Below, one piece after another: positions 45,396 through 55,273 of a DNA stretch of 64,000 nucleotides. The stretch is from Flavobacterium branchiarum (GTDB lineage Bacteria; Bacteroidota; Bacteroidia; Flavobacteriales; Flavobacteriaceae). Location of the stretch: contig NZ_JAUFQQ010000005.1 of the NCBI RefSeq assembly GCF_030409845.1, forward strand, positions 930,001-994,000, written 5' to 3'. The notes beneath the pieces were generated by a model, which was not told the DNA's origin, did no database searches, and was given only the letters and a program-made list of their open reading frames with translations. The position numbers were made by a program, and so were the translations under genes. The first letter of the stretch is position 1, and every line of letters begins with the position of its first letter.

Positions 45396-48300
45396 ATGAC
45401 TTTAATGATACCCAATAACTTAAGAAAAATTCTGTTTTTCTTAGCCCTCCTTATATCCGGTTTTAAAGGTTTTTCTCAGAATAAATTAATTACAATACAT
45501 GCCAAAAAAAAACCTATAAGCTTTATTATCAAATCAATCGAAGATCAAACCGATTTTAGGATTATTTATAATGCCCGAAAAATAGATGCAGAACAATTAA
45601 TCGATTTTGATATTAATAATGCGCCTTTAGAAACTGTTTTAAAGCAATTATTAAAGGATAAAAACATTTCGTATTACATTCAGAAAAAACAGGTTTTATT
45701 GACCAGCACTACACCTGAAACTTCAGATGTGGTAACTCCAGAAAATGAACGATTTATTACCGGAATTGTCTATAATGCAAAAGATAAATTACCTCTTCCG
45801 GGTGCGAGCGTTCGTATAAAAGGAATTGGAAACGGTGGAATGGGTGCAATTACTGACTTTAACGGAAAATTTGCTTATCAGCTAACAGGAAATGACATTC
45901 CGAATATTGTATTAGAAGTTAGCTTTTTAGGAATGCAATCGCAATCACAAAAAGCAGGTAACAAAAAACAATTTTCATTTTTCCTTGAAGAAGTTACAGA
46001 TGAGTTAAATCAGGTAATTATCACTTCTTCTTATGGAACTACAAAATTAAAAGAAGAAATTGTAGGAAGTATTTCGACTTTGCAAGCTAAAGATATTGCT
46101 ATTGAACAAGCATCCGAAAGTATAGATAAAATGGTAGCGGGGCAAATTGCCGGGGTTTTGATCGAAAATACTACGGGAGTTGGTGGTCCAGTTAAAATTA
46201 ATATTCGTGGCCAGGGAAGCTTAACATCCTTGACAAACTCCAGAACTGGGACTTCGACTCAACCGCTTATTATTGTAGATGGATTGGTTATGAGTGAAGA
46301 AATAGGTATAGACGATTCTTTCTTTGATGGAAACGGAGATAGCTCTGAAAATTTCTCAAACCCTTTAATGAAAATTGCTCCAGAAAACATAGAAACTTTT
46401 ACGGTATTAAAAGATGCTGCAGCTGTTGGTATTTATGGTGCCGATGGTGCAAATGGTGTTATTTTGATTACAACAAAAAAAGGTAAAAAAGGTAAAACAC
46501 AATTTGGTTTCTCGAACCAATCTGGTATTTCGTCTGCAATGAATCAAATTAAGTACTTAAACGGAGAACAGTATAATGAAATTAGAAATGAATTTCAAAA
46601 AAGTAAAGTACCCGACTTTATAAATGTTCCTTACAACGGAGTAAATACAAATTGGTTCGATTTACTAAACAATGCAGGATATTTCAATAAATACAATTTT
46701 AATGTTTCTGGTGCCACATCAAAGTTTTCGTATCGTACAAATATTAGTTATTTAAAGATTGATGAGCCTCAAATGGGGAACAAAAGCAAACAATTAAATA
46801 TGGGCATAAATTTAGGGTATCGTTCGGGTAAGTGGAATATTAATTTAATGCTAAATCCGAGTTATATTCAAAAAGATGCTCCAAATATATTTTACAATTT
46901 TGCCTACTTGCCAACTATTTCTCCTTATAATGCCGATGGTACTTACTCTAAAATTGGTTTAACCGGCATTAGCGGTGGTAACCCGTTAGCTGCAATTGCA
47001 CAAAACAAAAACGAAACACAAACGTATGGTATTTTAGGAAGTATAAATCTTGGCTACCAAATCGCAAAAGGATTAAAATTCTCTTCATTATTCGGACTTG
47101 ATTATACCGAAAAAGAACAAGATCGTTACTTTTCAGGTGAAAACGAAAGTGGCCAGTTTAACTCAAGTTTTATCCTAAATAAAATTAATTATCCGGGTTG
47201 GGGACGTCGATTAATTAATCAAAGAAATTCGACTAAATGGAACTGGCAGGGACAACTTTTATTTGATAAACAACTTAATGAAAATCATTCTATTGATGGT
47301 TTAGTGGGTATGGAATTATCAGAAGATAAAACCAATTTTGATTACGCATCTGGTGTTGGTTTTGTAAATCCAAATCAAATTCATGCCGTTTCCGAAGCGA
47401 TTCGCGATGATAATCCAGACACGCCTACAATTGATGAAACAAAATCTAATCAAAATTATAAACACGAAATAAGTTATAATTCTAAAGTTTCTGCATTTGC
47501 ACAAATTAATTATAATTATAAAAAACGTTACTATTTTTTAGCCAATTTCCGACGAGATCAAAGTTCAGTATTTGGTAACGATTCTGATGTTGCCAATAAT
47601 GGTGGTGCTGGATTTAGCTGGATTACTAGCAATGAAAAATTTCTTAAATCTTCTTCCTGGATAGATTTACTTAAATTCAAAGTAAGTTACGGAACAACAG
47701 GGAATTCAAGAATTGGATCATATCGTTCAAAAGGATTGTATAAAATTGGTCAAAATGGCTATAATGGAGGACCTGAAGCCACTACAAATACTTCACCAAA
47801 TGAAAACTTAGGCTGGGAAAAAAACACCAAGTTTAATATAGGTTTTGATTTTAATGTTTTTAATCGTGTAGAATTTTTATTAGAGTATTATTATGATAAT
47901 TTAAGCAATCTAATTACAACTCGTGATATTCCTACAGAAACAGGCTATACCTCTGCACAGCTTAATGCTTCAAGTATGTACAATAAAGGTTTTGAGTTTA
48001 CAACCCGAATAAAATGGATCAAAAGCGATCGTTTTAAATGGACGACTTCATTTAACATCTCTACTGTAAAAAATAAAGTTACAGAGCTAAAAGGTTTAGG
48101 AAGCGAATATTCTGTAGCAACATTGGCACTGGCTCAAAAATTGGGTTACAGCACGACTACTTTATGGGGAATTAATTGGGTTGGTGTAGATCCAGCAACA
48201 GGTAGAGATTTACTCGAAAAAAACGGAAAAATATACGATGCTGCAACTTATCGTTCTTTATATACAAATGCTGACTGGGTGCCTATTGGCGATAAACAAG

Positions 48301-48764
48301 CTGATGCCTACGGTGGTTTTAACAACAATTTTACGATTAACAAGAATATTGTATTATCGGTTAGAGGAAATTTCCAAATCGGCGGAGATTTCTTAGTACA
48401 GGATGTTTTCATTGATAAATATTCGAATACATTAAATCGAAATCTTTCTGTAAATGCATACGATCACTGGAGACAGCCGGGAGATCTTGTAGCTCAATCT
48501 TCTGTAAGTGGTTCACCAATCAATGCAAACTTGAGCAAATATATTTATGATGCTACTTTCTTAAAAATTAGTAACATTAATTTAAGTTATAATGTTCCGC
48601 TAAAAAATACTTTTCTGAATAATCTAACTGTTTTTGCTGATGCTTCAAATGTTTGGTATTGGTATAAAGAGAAAAGTCCAAAGGGATTAAATGGAATAAG
48701 AGAGTTTAATTATGCATATCCGCAAGCGAGAACAATCTCGATTGGAATGAACGCTAAATTTTAA
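45396..48764 (+). CDS. SusC/RagA TonB-linked outer membrane protein with STN signalling domain
   Basis: 1122 residues. A signal peptide (about 1-26) is followed by an STN domain (about 28-95: ITIHAKKKPISFIIKSIEDQTDFRII, ISYYIQKKQVLL), then a carboxypeptidase-like domain (about 120-200). The SusC plug carries a GQIAGVLIENTTGVGGPVKI-type block and a ADGANGVILITTKKG signature, and a large barrel follows. Together with SusD it imports a bulky ligand across the outer membrane. The STN domain shows it takes part in FecI/FecR signalling. Substrate not known; a glycan is usual for such loci but is not proven here. Confidence 0.96.
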   Translation: MTLMIPNNLRKILFFLALLISGFKGFSQNKLITIHAKKKPISFIIKSIEDQTDFRIIYNARKIDAEQLIDFDINNAPLETVLKQLLKDKNISYYIQKKQVLLTSTTPETSDVVTPENERFITGIVYNAKDKLPLPGASVRIKGIGNGGMGAITDFNGKFAYQLTGNDIPNIVLEVSFLGMQSQSQKAGNKKQFSFFLEEVTDELNQVIITSSYGTTKLKEEIVGSISTLQAKDIAIEQASESIDKMVAGQIAGVLIENTTGVGGPVKINIRGQGSLTSLTNSRTGTSTQPLIIVDGLVMSEEIGIDDSFFDGNGDSSENFSNPLMKIAPENIETFTVLKDAAAVGIYGADGANGVILITTKKGKKGKTQFGFSNQSGISSAMNQIKYLNGEQYNEIRNEFQKSKVPDFINVPYNGVNTNWFDLLNNAGYFNKYNFNVSGATSKFSYRTNISYLKIDEPQMGNKSKQLNMGINLGYRSGKWNINLMLNPSYIQKDAPNIFYNFAYLPTISPYNADGTYSKIGLTGISGGNPLAAIAQNKNETQTYGILGSINLGYQIAKGLKFSSLFGLDYTEKEQDRYFSGENESGQFNSSFILNKINYPGWGRRLINQRNSTKWNWQGQLLFDKQLNENHSIDGLVGMELSEDKTNFDYASGVGFVNPNQIHAVSEAIRDDNPDTPTIDETKSNQNYKHEISYNSKVSAFAQINYNYKKRYYFLANFRRDQSSVFGNDSDVANNGGAGFSWITSNEKFLKSSSWIDLLKFKVSYGTTGNSRIGSYRSKGLYKIGQNGYNGGPEATTNTSPNENLGWEKNTKFNIGFDFNVFNRVEFLLEYYYDNLSNLITTRDIPTETGYTSAQLNASSMYNKGFEFTTRIKWIKSDRFKWTTSFNISTVKNKVTELKGLGSEYSVATLALAQKLGYSTTTLWGINWVGVDPATGRDLLEKNGKIYDAATYRSLYTNADWVPIGDKQADAYGGFNNNFTINKNIVLSVRGNFQIGGDFLVQDVFIDKYSNTLNRNLSVNAYDHWRQPGDLVAQSSVSGSPINANLSKYIYDATFLKISNINLSYNVPLKNTFLNNLTVFADASNVWYWYKEKSPKGLNGIREFNYAYPQARTISIGMNAKF

Positions 48765-48768
48765 GAAT

Positions 48769-50250
48769 ATGAAATACTTTAAATATATAACAATAGCTAT
48801 CCTTATTTTTTTTGTACAAAGCTGTAGTGATTTTCTGGAACAGGAACCTGGTACACAAACCTCAATTGATGAACTTTTACAAAATAAAGAAGGGGTCTTT
48901 ACAGCATTAAAAGGTCTTTACAGCCATGTAGAAGAAAATGTTAGAGGAGAACGTTTTGCTGCTTATGCTGATTTACAAGGAGGAAATTTAAAAATATCAC
49001 CTTTTGATACTACCAACAAAGGAGAAACCGCAATTCCAAATGCCTTCAATCAGGTATATTCTTTTGACGACCAGGCAAATACTAGCAATTTTCAATCTTT
49101 TTATGATAAAAGTTATACCATCATAAATGAAGCAAACTTAATTCTAGAATATACTCCAAAATTAGAAGATGCAACAGTATCTGAACAAAATCAGATTATA
49201 GCCGAAGCCCTAACAATAAGAGCTTATGCACACTTTCTTTTATCCTTAATTTATGCTCAAAACTATGGATACACAACAAATGCTACACATTTAGGAATTG
49301 TGTACAATACGACCTCTATAAAAGGGGGCATTAAATATCCTGCCAGAGAAACTGTTGCCAACACTTACTCCTTAATTATTAATGATTTAAAGACGGCATT
49401 AATAAATTATTCTACTACACCCAGTTTAAAAGGCCCTGTTTCCTCCTATTTTAATAGCAACAGTGCAAAAGCTTTGCTTGCACGCGTTTACTTGTATAAA
49501 AAAGATTGGCAAAATGCTTATGATACAGCAAATGATGTCATAACAAATTCTGGTATAAGTTTAATGAGTTCTGAAAATCTTGTATCACAATGGGAAGAAA
49601 CTGATTTACCCGTTTCTGAAATTTTACTTGAATTTTCGATTCCTAAAGATGATGCTGGAACTGCAGGAGGTACTATGGGAGCTTACTTTGGTTATACTAC
49701 TTCTCCTCCTCCATCTTACACAATATCTAATACTGGAAGAAAATATGTAGCATCAAACGATTTACTGAATTTATACGAAACTAATGACATTCGTAAAAAA
49801 CTATTTTTACCGTTGCAACTCTCAACCTTAATAGCAGGCAATCAAGTATTTATGCCGTATGATTTTACTAAAAAATTTCATGATAATGCCGGATACGTAG
49901 CATTTAGGCTCAGTGAAATGTATTTGATTCGTGCCGAAGCCGCTGCAGAGAGCAATAGACCCGATTTAGCTCTGGCTGATATTAACATCATAAGAGCCCG
50001 TGCCAATGCAACACTTTTAAACACTACAAACGATATTAAAAATAACATCCTTTTAGAGAGAAGAAAAGAATTGTGTTTTGAAGGGCATTTATTCTTTGAT
50101 CTTGTACGTAATCAAACAGGCATTTTTAGAAATGATGGTTGTATCTCAAATGTATGCAGTATAAACTATCCGTCACCAAAATTTGTATTGCCTATACCTA
50201 CTTTCAACATTAATCTTAATTCAAACTTAAAGCAAAATGAATCGTATTAA
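48769..50250 (+). CDS. SusD/RagB surface lipoprotein
   Basis: 493 residues. The lipobox gives Cys19 (FFVQSC|SDFLEQEPG). Helical TPR-type SusD domains follow (ADLQGGNLKI, AEALTIRAYAHFLLSLIYAQNY, FNSNSAKALLARVYLYKKDW) with the family C-terminal RLSEMYLIRAEAAAESNRPDLALADINIIRARA block. It lies 4 bp after SusC. It is the lid subunit that binds the ligand at the surface and hands it to SusC. Its 3' end overlaps the next gene by 14 bp. Confidence 0.96.
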   Translation: MKYFKYITIAILIFFVQSCSDFLEQEPGTQTSIDELLQNKEGVFTALKGLYSHVEENVRGERFAAYADLQGGNLKISPFDTTNKGETAIPNAFNQVYSFDDQANTSNFQSFYDKSYTIINEANLILEYTPKLEDATVSEQNQIIAEALTIRAYAHFLLSLIYAQNYGYTTNATHLGIVYNTTSIKGGIKYPARETVANTYSLIINDLKTALINYSTTPSLKGPVSSYFNSNSAKALLARVYLYKKDWQNAYDTANDVITNSGISLMSSENLVSQWEETDLPVSEILLEFSIPKDDAGTAGGTMGAYFGYTTSPPPSYTISNTGRKYVASNDLLNLYETNDIRKKLFLPLQLSTLIAGNQVFMPYDFTKKFHDNAGYVAFRLSEMYLIRAEAAAESNRPDLALADINIIRARANATLLNTTNDIKNNILLERRKELCFEGHLFFDLVRNQTGIFRNDGCISNVCSINYPSPKFVLPIPTFNINLNSNLKQNESY

Positions 50251-51709
50251 ATTTACATCACTATTAAGTATTGCTGTGCTGGTATTATTTACAGCGTGTT
50301 CTAAAGACGATTATAGATTAGGCGGAGAAAACGTAGATCCATTTTTGAGATTTAACTTTACTACAAATAGTAATAATATTCCGCTCGAATATCCGGCTGT
50401 AAACACCAATTTAGTACCCAAAAATAGCTACGAAAATAAATCTATAAAAACCTTAAAAATACCTGTAGCCTTAACTGTATTTGGATTAAAAAATTCGGTT
50501 ACAGCAAATTTTAAAACTACAACAACGGGAACAAGCGATAGCTATTCATTAAATCCAAAAAATACGCTTTCTTTTCAGCCTAATAAACTAACAGATACTA
50601 TTTATGTATCTTTCGATAAAAGATGGAAAGAAAATCAAAGTATAACTTTAAAGTTAGAGAATACATCAGACCCAGAAATTCACATCGGAAATAGTAATAC
50701 TGAAGCTGTCCATGATACTTTTACAATTAATTTAGGAACCATTTCAACCAACTACACCTTTCCTATCAGTAAAATTGATATAAAAGGGATAAAAGGAGAA
50801 ATTATTGATTTTAAAGTTAATTTCCCTAATGGATTTTTCCCTTCAGAAATTGAAAATCTTGAAATATTTCAATTTCTTAACGGATTTGATTATGAGCTTA
50901 CACATGACGATTATGGAAAAAGCCAAAGTTCTATAACCTATCACCTAAAATTATTAGAAGATATTCAGAATGATGATGTCTATTATGAAAGTACACTAAC
51001 ATTAAACAATTCAGAAAATTATCTGGCAACGGGAAATAAAATTTTACAAATTGTAAAAAACATTAAATCTCCAAGAGATGTTTTAGCCAATCCGGCTTCT
51101 AAATTCTACGATTTGTCTAATCAATTTTATCTTACATATGGTGAGAACTGGTTTGATAAAAGCGGAACTTGTGCATGGCAGGCTTTTAATGCCTTTACCT
51201 TTCCTGTTGTTGTAACAAAAGACAATCAAAATGCCATTCTGTATAGTGATAAAGGAACAACAAACCCAAATGACGATGTGTATCATGATGCATTTAAGAT
51301 TGGATTTAATGTTGCCTCTGGAACCTCAACCACAAATTCATTCAATTTAAAAAGATGGTTTACAAACGAGAGTACAGCTGCTGCAAATTCACCGGGATTT
51401 AATATTACATCGGCTTTAGAATTTTTCCCTGACAATGGAAACAGTAAAACGAAAGGAAAAGTATTGGTAATACCTCAATATATTACTGTAGCAAGTACAA
51501 CAAAAAATAGTCACACTATTGCCATCTCAGGCGATGGAACTTACAAAGAAATTAGTGCTGGTTTATTTGAAATTTCGTTCGAATTAAAACTTACAAATCA
51601 GGAATTATTTGGAGGAACTGCTACTTCTCAATACAGAATTTACAATAACAAAACCTATCCTAAACTAAGTCCAATAAATGAGCCTTGTGCTAAAGAAGTA
51701 AATCTGTAA
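50237..51709 (+). CDS. Lipoprotein of the SusCD locus, DUF4843-like
   Basis: 490 residues. Lipobox Cys21 (LVLFTAC|SKDDY). The mature protein has beta-rich domains resembling Calx-beta/DUF4843 proteins of SusCD operons (KTLKIPVALTVFGLK, GTSDSYSLNPKNTLSFQPNK). Its start overlaps the SusD stop by 14 bp, so it is probably co-translated. It is likely surface-exposed, a partner in ligand binding. No enzymatic motif is visible, and the family label is uncertain. Confidence 0.75.
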   Translation: MNRIKFTSLLSIAVLVLFTACSKDDYRLGGENVDPFLRFNFTTNSNNIPLEYPAVNTNLVPKNSYENKSIKTLKIPVALTVFGLKNSVTANFKTTTTGTSDSYSLNPKNTLSFQPNKLTDTIYVSFDKRWKENQSITLKLENTSDPEIHIGNSNTEAVHDTFTINLGTISTNYTFPISKIDIKGIKGEIIDFKVNFPNGFFPSEIENLEIFQFLNGFDYELTHDDYGKSQSSITYHLKLLEDIQNDDVYYESTLTLNNSENYLATGNKILQIVKNIKSPRDVLANPASKFYDLSNQFYLTYGENWFDKSGTCAWQAFNAFTFPVVVTKDNQNAILYSDKGTTNPNDDVYHDAFKIGFNVASGTSTTNSFNLKRWFTNESTAAANSPGFNITSALEFFPDNGNSKTKGKVLVIPQYITVASTTKNSHTIAISGDGTYKEISAGLFEISFELKLTNQELFGGTATSQYRIYNNKTYPKLSPINEPCAKEVNL

Positions 51710-51754
51710 TTTCTAAAATCATAAAACAAGAATAAAAATAAAAAACAAAAACAA

Positions 51755-52897
51755 TTGAAAAAACTAATCTTCCCTATTCTATTTTTACTAAGTTTAACGG
51801 CTTACAAAAGTATTGAAGATCCAGAATACATTGATGTAACAGAATTGCGAAAACTGTATTCCAACGGAGATTCATCAAAATGGCCAACTGCAGATTTACA
51901 TGAAAATGTCGATAAATCTAAATTTCAAGATATTGGCGTACTTCCGGCTGTTCCATATCCTGCTTACAATCCGTATTCCAAGGAAAAAGAGAGTTTAGGA
52001 AAGATTTTGTTCTTTGATCCTAGATTATCCCAAAGTGGGCAAATTGCTTGTGCCTCCTGTCATAATCCCGAATTAGGCTGGACAGATAATTTAACCCGTT
52101 CTTTTGGTCATGACCGCCAAACGGGGAAACGAAATTCGATGACAATTATAAATTCGGCGTATGCCACTTCCCTATTTTGGGACGGACGCGCAAAAAGCTT
52201 AGAAGATCAAGCGCAATTTCCGGTTTCTGATCCTTTAGAAATGAATGAAAAACTAACGATTGCTGTTAATAAAATCGCTAAAATTAAAGGTTACAATAGT
52301 TTATTTACAGACGCTTTTGGAGATAAAAAAGTAACTTTAGAGCGCATTCAATATGCGATTGCCACTTTCGAAAGATCAATCAATAGTCCGAAAAGTAAAT
52401 TTGATCAATTTGTAAGTGGAAAATCAGACATTTATACCGATCAACAGGTAAAAGGGCTGCATTTATTCAGAACCAAAGCACAATGCATCAATTGTCATAA
52501 TACACCTTATTTTAGTGATAATGAGTTCCACAATGACGGACAGACTTTATTTGGAACAAAAAATGAAGATTTCGGACGTTACAATGTTACCAAAGATGTA
52601 AAAGATATTGGCAAATTCAGAACACCAACCTTACGTGAAGTTGCACAAACAAAACCTTGGATGCATCACGGTCATTTTCCAACATTATTGGATGTTGTTG
52701 AAATGTATAATTTAGGAAATCCATCTCCAGTTCAGAAAAAACATTTAGGAACTCCAAGAGATTCTTTGATTCCGAAAATAGATCCGATGCTTCGAAAATT
52801 GAATTTAAACAAGGAAGAAATTAGCGATTTACTGGCTTTTATCGAAACTTTAAGTACACCTACAAGAAGAATTATCACGCCACAAATGCCAAAATAA
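51755..52897 (+). CDS. Di-haem cytochrome c peroxidase/MauG-family protein with TTG start
   Basis: 380 residues starting at TTG 51755; no ATG lies upstream in frame, and MKKLIFPILFLLSLTAYK is an N-terminal signal sequence. Two c-type haem sites are present: Cys99-Cys102-His103 (CASCH) and Cys244-Cys247-His248 (CINCH), with candidate distal ligands such as the LRE and MHHGHF segments. It should act in the periplasm, reducing peroxide or oxidising another substrate. It is the last gene of the FecI-FecR-SusC-SusD-lipoprotein set, 46 bp after the lipoprotein, which is unusual for a polysaccharide locus and suggests a metal, haem or redox-active ligand. Confidence 0.93.
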   Translation: MKKLIFPILFLLSLTAYKSIEDPEYIDVTELRKLYSNGDSSKWPTADLHENVDKSKFQDIGVLPAVPYPAYNPYSKEKESLGKILFFDPRLSQSGQIACASCHNPELGWTDNLTRSFGHDRQTGKRNSMTIINSAYATSLFWDGRAKSLEDQAQFPVSDPLEMNEKLTIAVNKIAKIKGYNSLFTDAFGDKKVTLERIQYAIATFERSINSPKSKFDQFVSGKSDIYTDQQVKGLHLFRTKAQCINCHNTPYFSDNEFHNDGQTLFGTKNEDFGRYNVTKDVKDIGKFRTPTLREVAQTKPWMHHGHFPTLLDVVEMYNLGNPSPVQKKHLGTPRDSLIPKIDPMLRKLNLNKEEISDLLAFIETLSTPTRRIITPQMPK

Positions 52898-52970
52898 TTA
52901 ATCTTAAAAACACATATCAATAATCCTCAATAATCTGGTTAGATATTTGAATGCTTCCCGCTACAACAAC

Positions 52971-52999
52971 AAAAGCTTCAGATTTCTCTGAAGCTTTTT
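52971..52999 (+). terminator. GCTTCAGA hairpin after the peroxidase gene
   Basis: AAAAGCTTCAGA-TTTC-TCTGAAGCTTTT, 12-bp perfect stem with T-run. CTTCCCGCTAC just upstream (52954-52964) resembles the 3' end of the initiator tRNA. Confidence 0.87.
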
Positions 53000-53079
53000 G
53001 TTTAGACTACCTTGAAGTACTTTTCATTCATGAGCGGGATGCTTGTGCTACAAAGGATTTTTTACAACATATTTTTTTC

Positions 53080-53087
53080 TATCTTTG
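53080..53087 (+). promoter_or_regulatory. -7 element of XRE gene 2
   Basis: TATCTTTG, same local sequence as at 42733-42740. The whole promoter region of the two XRE genes is duplicated. Confidence 0.65.
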
Positions 53088-53145
53088 ATTCTCATACTTT
53101 TAATCAAATGGCTTAATATTTGCCTTTAGAAATTTTATACTCATT

Positions 53146-53553
53146 ATGGAACAGAAAATACATCAGGGAAGAAACATAAAACGCTTCAGAGAAATGCTTA
53201 GTATAAAGCAAGAGGCATTAGCTTATGATCTGGGTGAAGACTGGAATCAAAAGAAAATTTCTATGTTGGAACAGAAAGATATTATTGAGGATGATTTGCT
53301 TAAACAGATATCAGCAGTTCTAAAAATTCCAGTTGAAGCTTTTAAGAACTTCGATGAGGAGCAGGCAGTGAATATTATTTCGAATACATTTAATGTTGAA
53401 AAAGACGCATATATAGGAAACTCTAAACCCGTATTTAACATCAATTCATTGGAAGAATTAAAAAAACTTCATGAAGAAAAGATTGCTCTATACGAGCGCA
53501 TGCTGAAAGAGAAAGATGAAATGATGAAAAAACTCGAGCAATTAATAAAATAG
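53146..53553 (+). CDS. XRE-type helix-turn-helix protein (twin 2)
   Basis: 135 residues. The N-terminal two thirds (MEQKIHQGRNIKRFREMLS to NFDEEQAVNIISN) match gene 42803-43210 with about seven substitutions. The last 45 residues differ and form a separate charged coil (LEELKKLHEEKIALYERMLKEKDEMMKKLEQLIK). The HTH is at about 10-58. It is followed by its own GCTTCAGA hairpin. The two copies bracket the FecI-SusCD-peroxidase locus. Confidence 0.85.
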   Translation: MEQKIHQGRNIKRFREMLSIKQEALAYDLGEDWNQKKISMLEQKDIIEDDLLKQISAVLKIPVEAFKNFDEEQAVNIISNTFNVEKDAYIGNSKPVFNINSLEELKKLHEEKIALYERMLKEKDEMMKKLEQLIK

Positions 53554-53607
53554 TTTCTAGAAGACATTATGTAAAATTCGAGTCTTCGCCGTGGCGAACT
53601 ACTAAAA

Positions 53608-53638
53608 AAAAGCTTCAGATTTCTCTGAAGCTTTTTTT
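53608..53638 (+). terminator. GCTTCAGA hairpin after XRE gene 2
   Basis: AAAAGCTTCAGA-TTTC-TCTGAAGCTTTT then T5. Just upstream, TTCGAGTCTTCGCC and GGCGAACTACTAAAA (53577-53607) resemble a tRNA T-arm and acceptor end. Confidence 0.87.
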
Positions 53639-53690
53639 CGTTTAAACCTTTCTTTTACAGCTTTGTGTTCACGAGCGGGACGCTCGCGAT

Positions 53691-55153
53691 CAATGTCATT
53701 AAGTTAAGGATTTCTTATATCGCATCTTTCTGATTTTTAAGAACTAATGGTCTTATTCTGTTTCTGTATTTTCCTGCTTCCCGTTTATTATTTCGATTTA
53801 ATCGAATTGGAATTGTATTTTGAAGAAATAATTTTTCTAATTCTTTGAATACTTCTTCCAAAGGAGCTTCTTTAAAAAGTAATTCAAGAATTCGGTTTTT
53901 TAAAAACCCATAGGACAAATTTGTATTTACTTTATAATTTAATTTTGTGTTTTGATTTTTAACCTTTAATTCTTCTTCTAAATCGTTTACTATAATCGAC
54001 TGTAGATTGCTGATAAATACTGCACAGAAAAAATCCTGCTCGATACTCATCTTTGAATACCCCGTGAAATATTCTACTTTCAATTTGTTTTTTAACTCAT
54101 CATAAAAAGTCTCTATTCCCCATCTTAAAAAGTATAGTTCTTTAAATATAGCCGATGGGTAAATTTGACTATCCAATAAAGATGTCATTAAAATTTCAAT
54201 TTCTTCTCCAGGTAAGTCAACTCGAACTAAACGAACTTTTACACTGGTAGTTTTATCATAATCTTTCCCTGTAAATAAGTGCTTTTCCTGTGGCAAAACA
54301 TCAACAATTAAGGTTCTTTTCTCACTTGATATAAATGAACTTACGATCTTACTGTGATTTTTTTGAACTCTTATTAAATAATCAATTCCTGCCTTAATGT
54401 GCTCGTATTTAAAATCATAAGAAGGATATCCTCTATCATAAATTATTAAATCATTTTCCTTCCAATGCGACTTGTGACTTAAGGCTAACTCTCTTTCTCC
54501 AGTTTTAATATTTTCTAAAACTGAATCTAAAACTAAACGATTTAGCACATCATATAACACCGAGGATCTTGCCTGAACTATTGATGTATTGGTCTGATTT
54601 TTTGATTCTCCAAAAGCTATTTTTAATTGCTCAGTAAATGGGAGAGTTATCTTTGAACCATCAACGGCTAAAACTCTAAAATCCTTAAATAGTTTAATAT
54701 TTTGATTGCCCTGTACATAATAATTATCTGTAATTATTGAGGATAAATAATTAAAAACCTCAGGTTTTATTTTTTTCCTTTTTTGAACAAAAGCACTCGA
54801 TGTGAAACTTTCAACTTTCTGAAAGTGTAATTTTGAATTTAAGTAATCTAGAAAATTATTAATTTCGATAGCCATACTTTTTCTTAATAAATTCAACATA
54901 AATAATAAAACTTGATCAAAAGACTGTTTTCGTTTTCTACTAAAATCTTGTTTATTCACTTTATAATTGGATATTATTTCTTTACTAAAAATCTCTTCTC
55001 TCAATTTTTTAATTATTAAAATTGAATTCTTCTGCATATATAAAATCTGTTAAATTACAGATTAAATACAAGAAAATTAATACAATATAGCAAATTGCAA
55101 ACATCTTAATTCCTTAAAAATAAAAACATTAACACCTTAACTTAATGACATTG
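53691..55153 (-). mobile_element. IS4-family insertion sequence, complete
   Basis: 1463 bp. Perfect 19-bp terminal inverted repeats are CAATGTCATTAAGTTAAGG (53691-53709) and its complement (55135-55153). One intact transposase lies inside. The flanks are similar but not identical: CGCTCGCG just before the left end and CGTTCGCG just after the right, so the target duplication is not perfect. Confidence 0.9.
53715..55037 (-). CDS. IS4-family transposase
   Basis: 440 residues. DDE residues are Asp126 in AVDGSKITLP, Asp201 in IIYDRGYPS and Glu309 in LRWGIETFYDELKNKLK, which also holds the Y-x2-R-x3-E-x6-K signature of the IS4 group. The gene fills most of the element and is uninterrupted, so it is probably functional. 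It lies opposite in direction to the neighbouring XRE genes. Confidence 0.95.
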   Translation of the reverse strand: MQKNSILIIKKLREEIFSKEIISNYKVNKQDFSRKRKQSFDQVLLFMLNLLRKSMAIEINNFLDYLNSKLHFQKVESFTSSAFVQKRKKIKPEVFNYLSSIITDNYYVQGNQNIKLFKDFRVLAVDGSKITLPFTEQLKIAFGESKNQTNTSIVQARSSVLYDVLNRLVLDSVLENIKTGERELALSHKSHWKENDLIIYDRGYPSYDFKYEHIKAGIDYLIRVQKNHSKIVSSFISSEKRTLIVDVLPQEKHLFTGKDYDKTTSVKVRLVRVDLPGEEIEILMTSLLDSQIYPSAIFKELYFLRWGIETFYDELKNKLKVEYFTGYSKMSIEQDFFCAVFISNLQSIIVNDLEEELKVKNQNTKLNYKVNTNLSYGFLKNRILELLFKEAPLEEVFKELEKLFLQNTIPIRLNRNNKREAGKYRNRIRPLVLKNQKDAI

Positions 55154-55273
55154 CGTTCGCGCTAGCTGGGGAAAATGTAAATGTAGAAAATAGAAGAAAA
55201 AACAAGTTTTTTTTAGCATTTATTATATTTTACCCAAGTTTTATTATTCAGAATAAAACCTCAGGAAAGATAT

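Noticed and set aside
53683..55161. 8-bp target duplication of the IS4 element
   Set aside because: CGCTCGCG and CGTTCGCG differ at one base and the flanks are GC-rich palindromic sequence; an exact duplication could not be shown.
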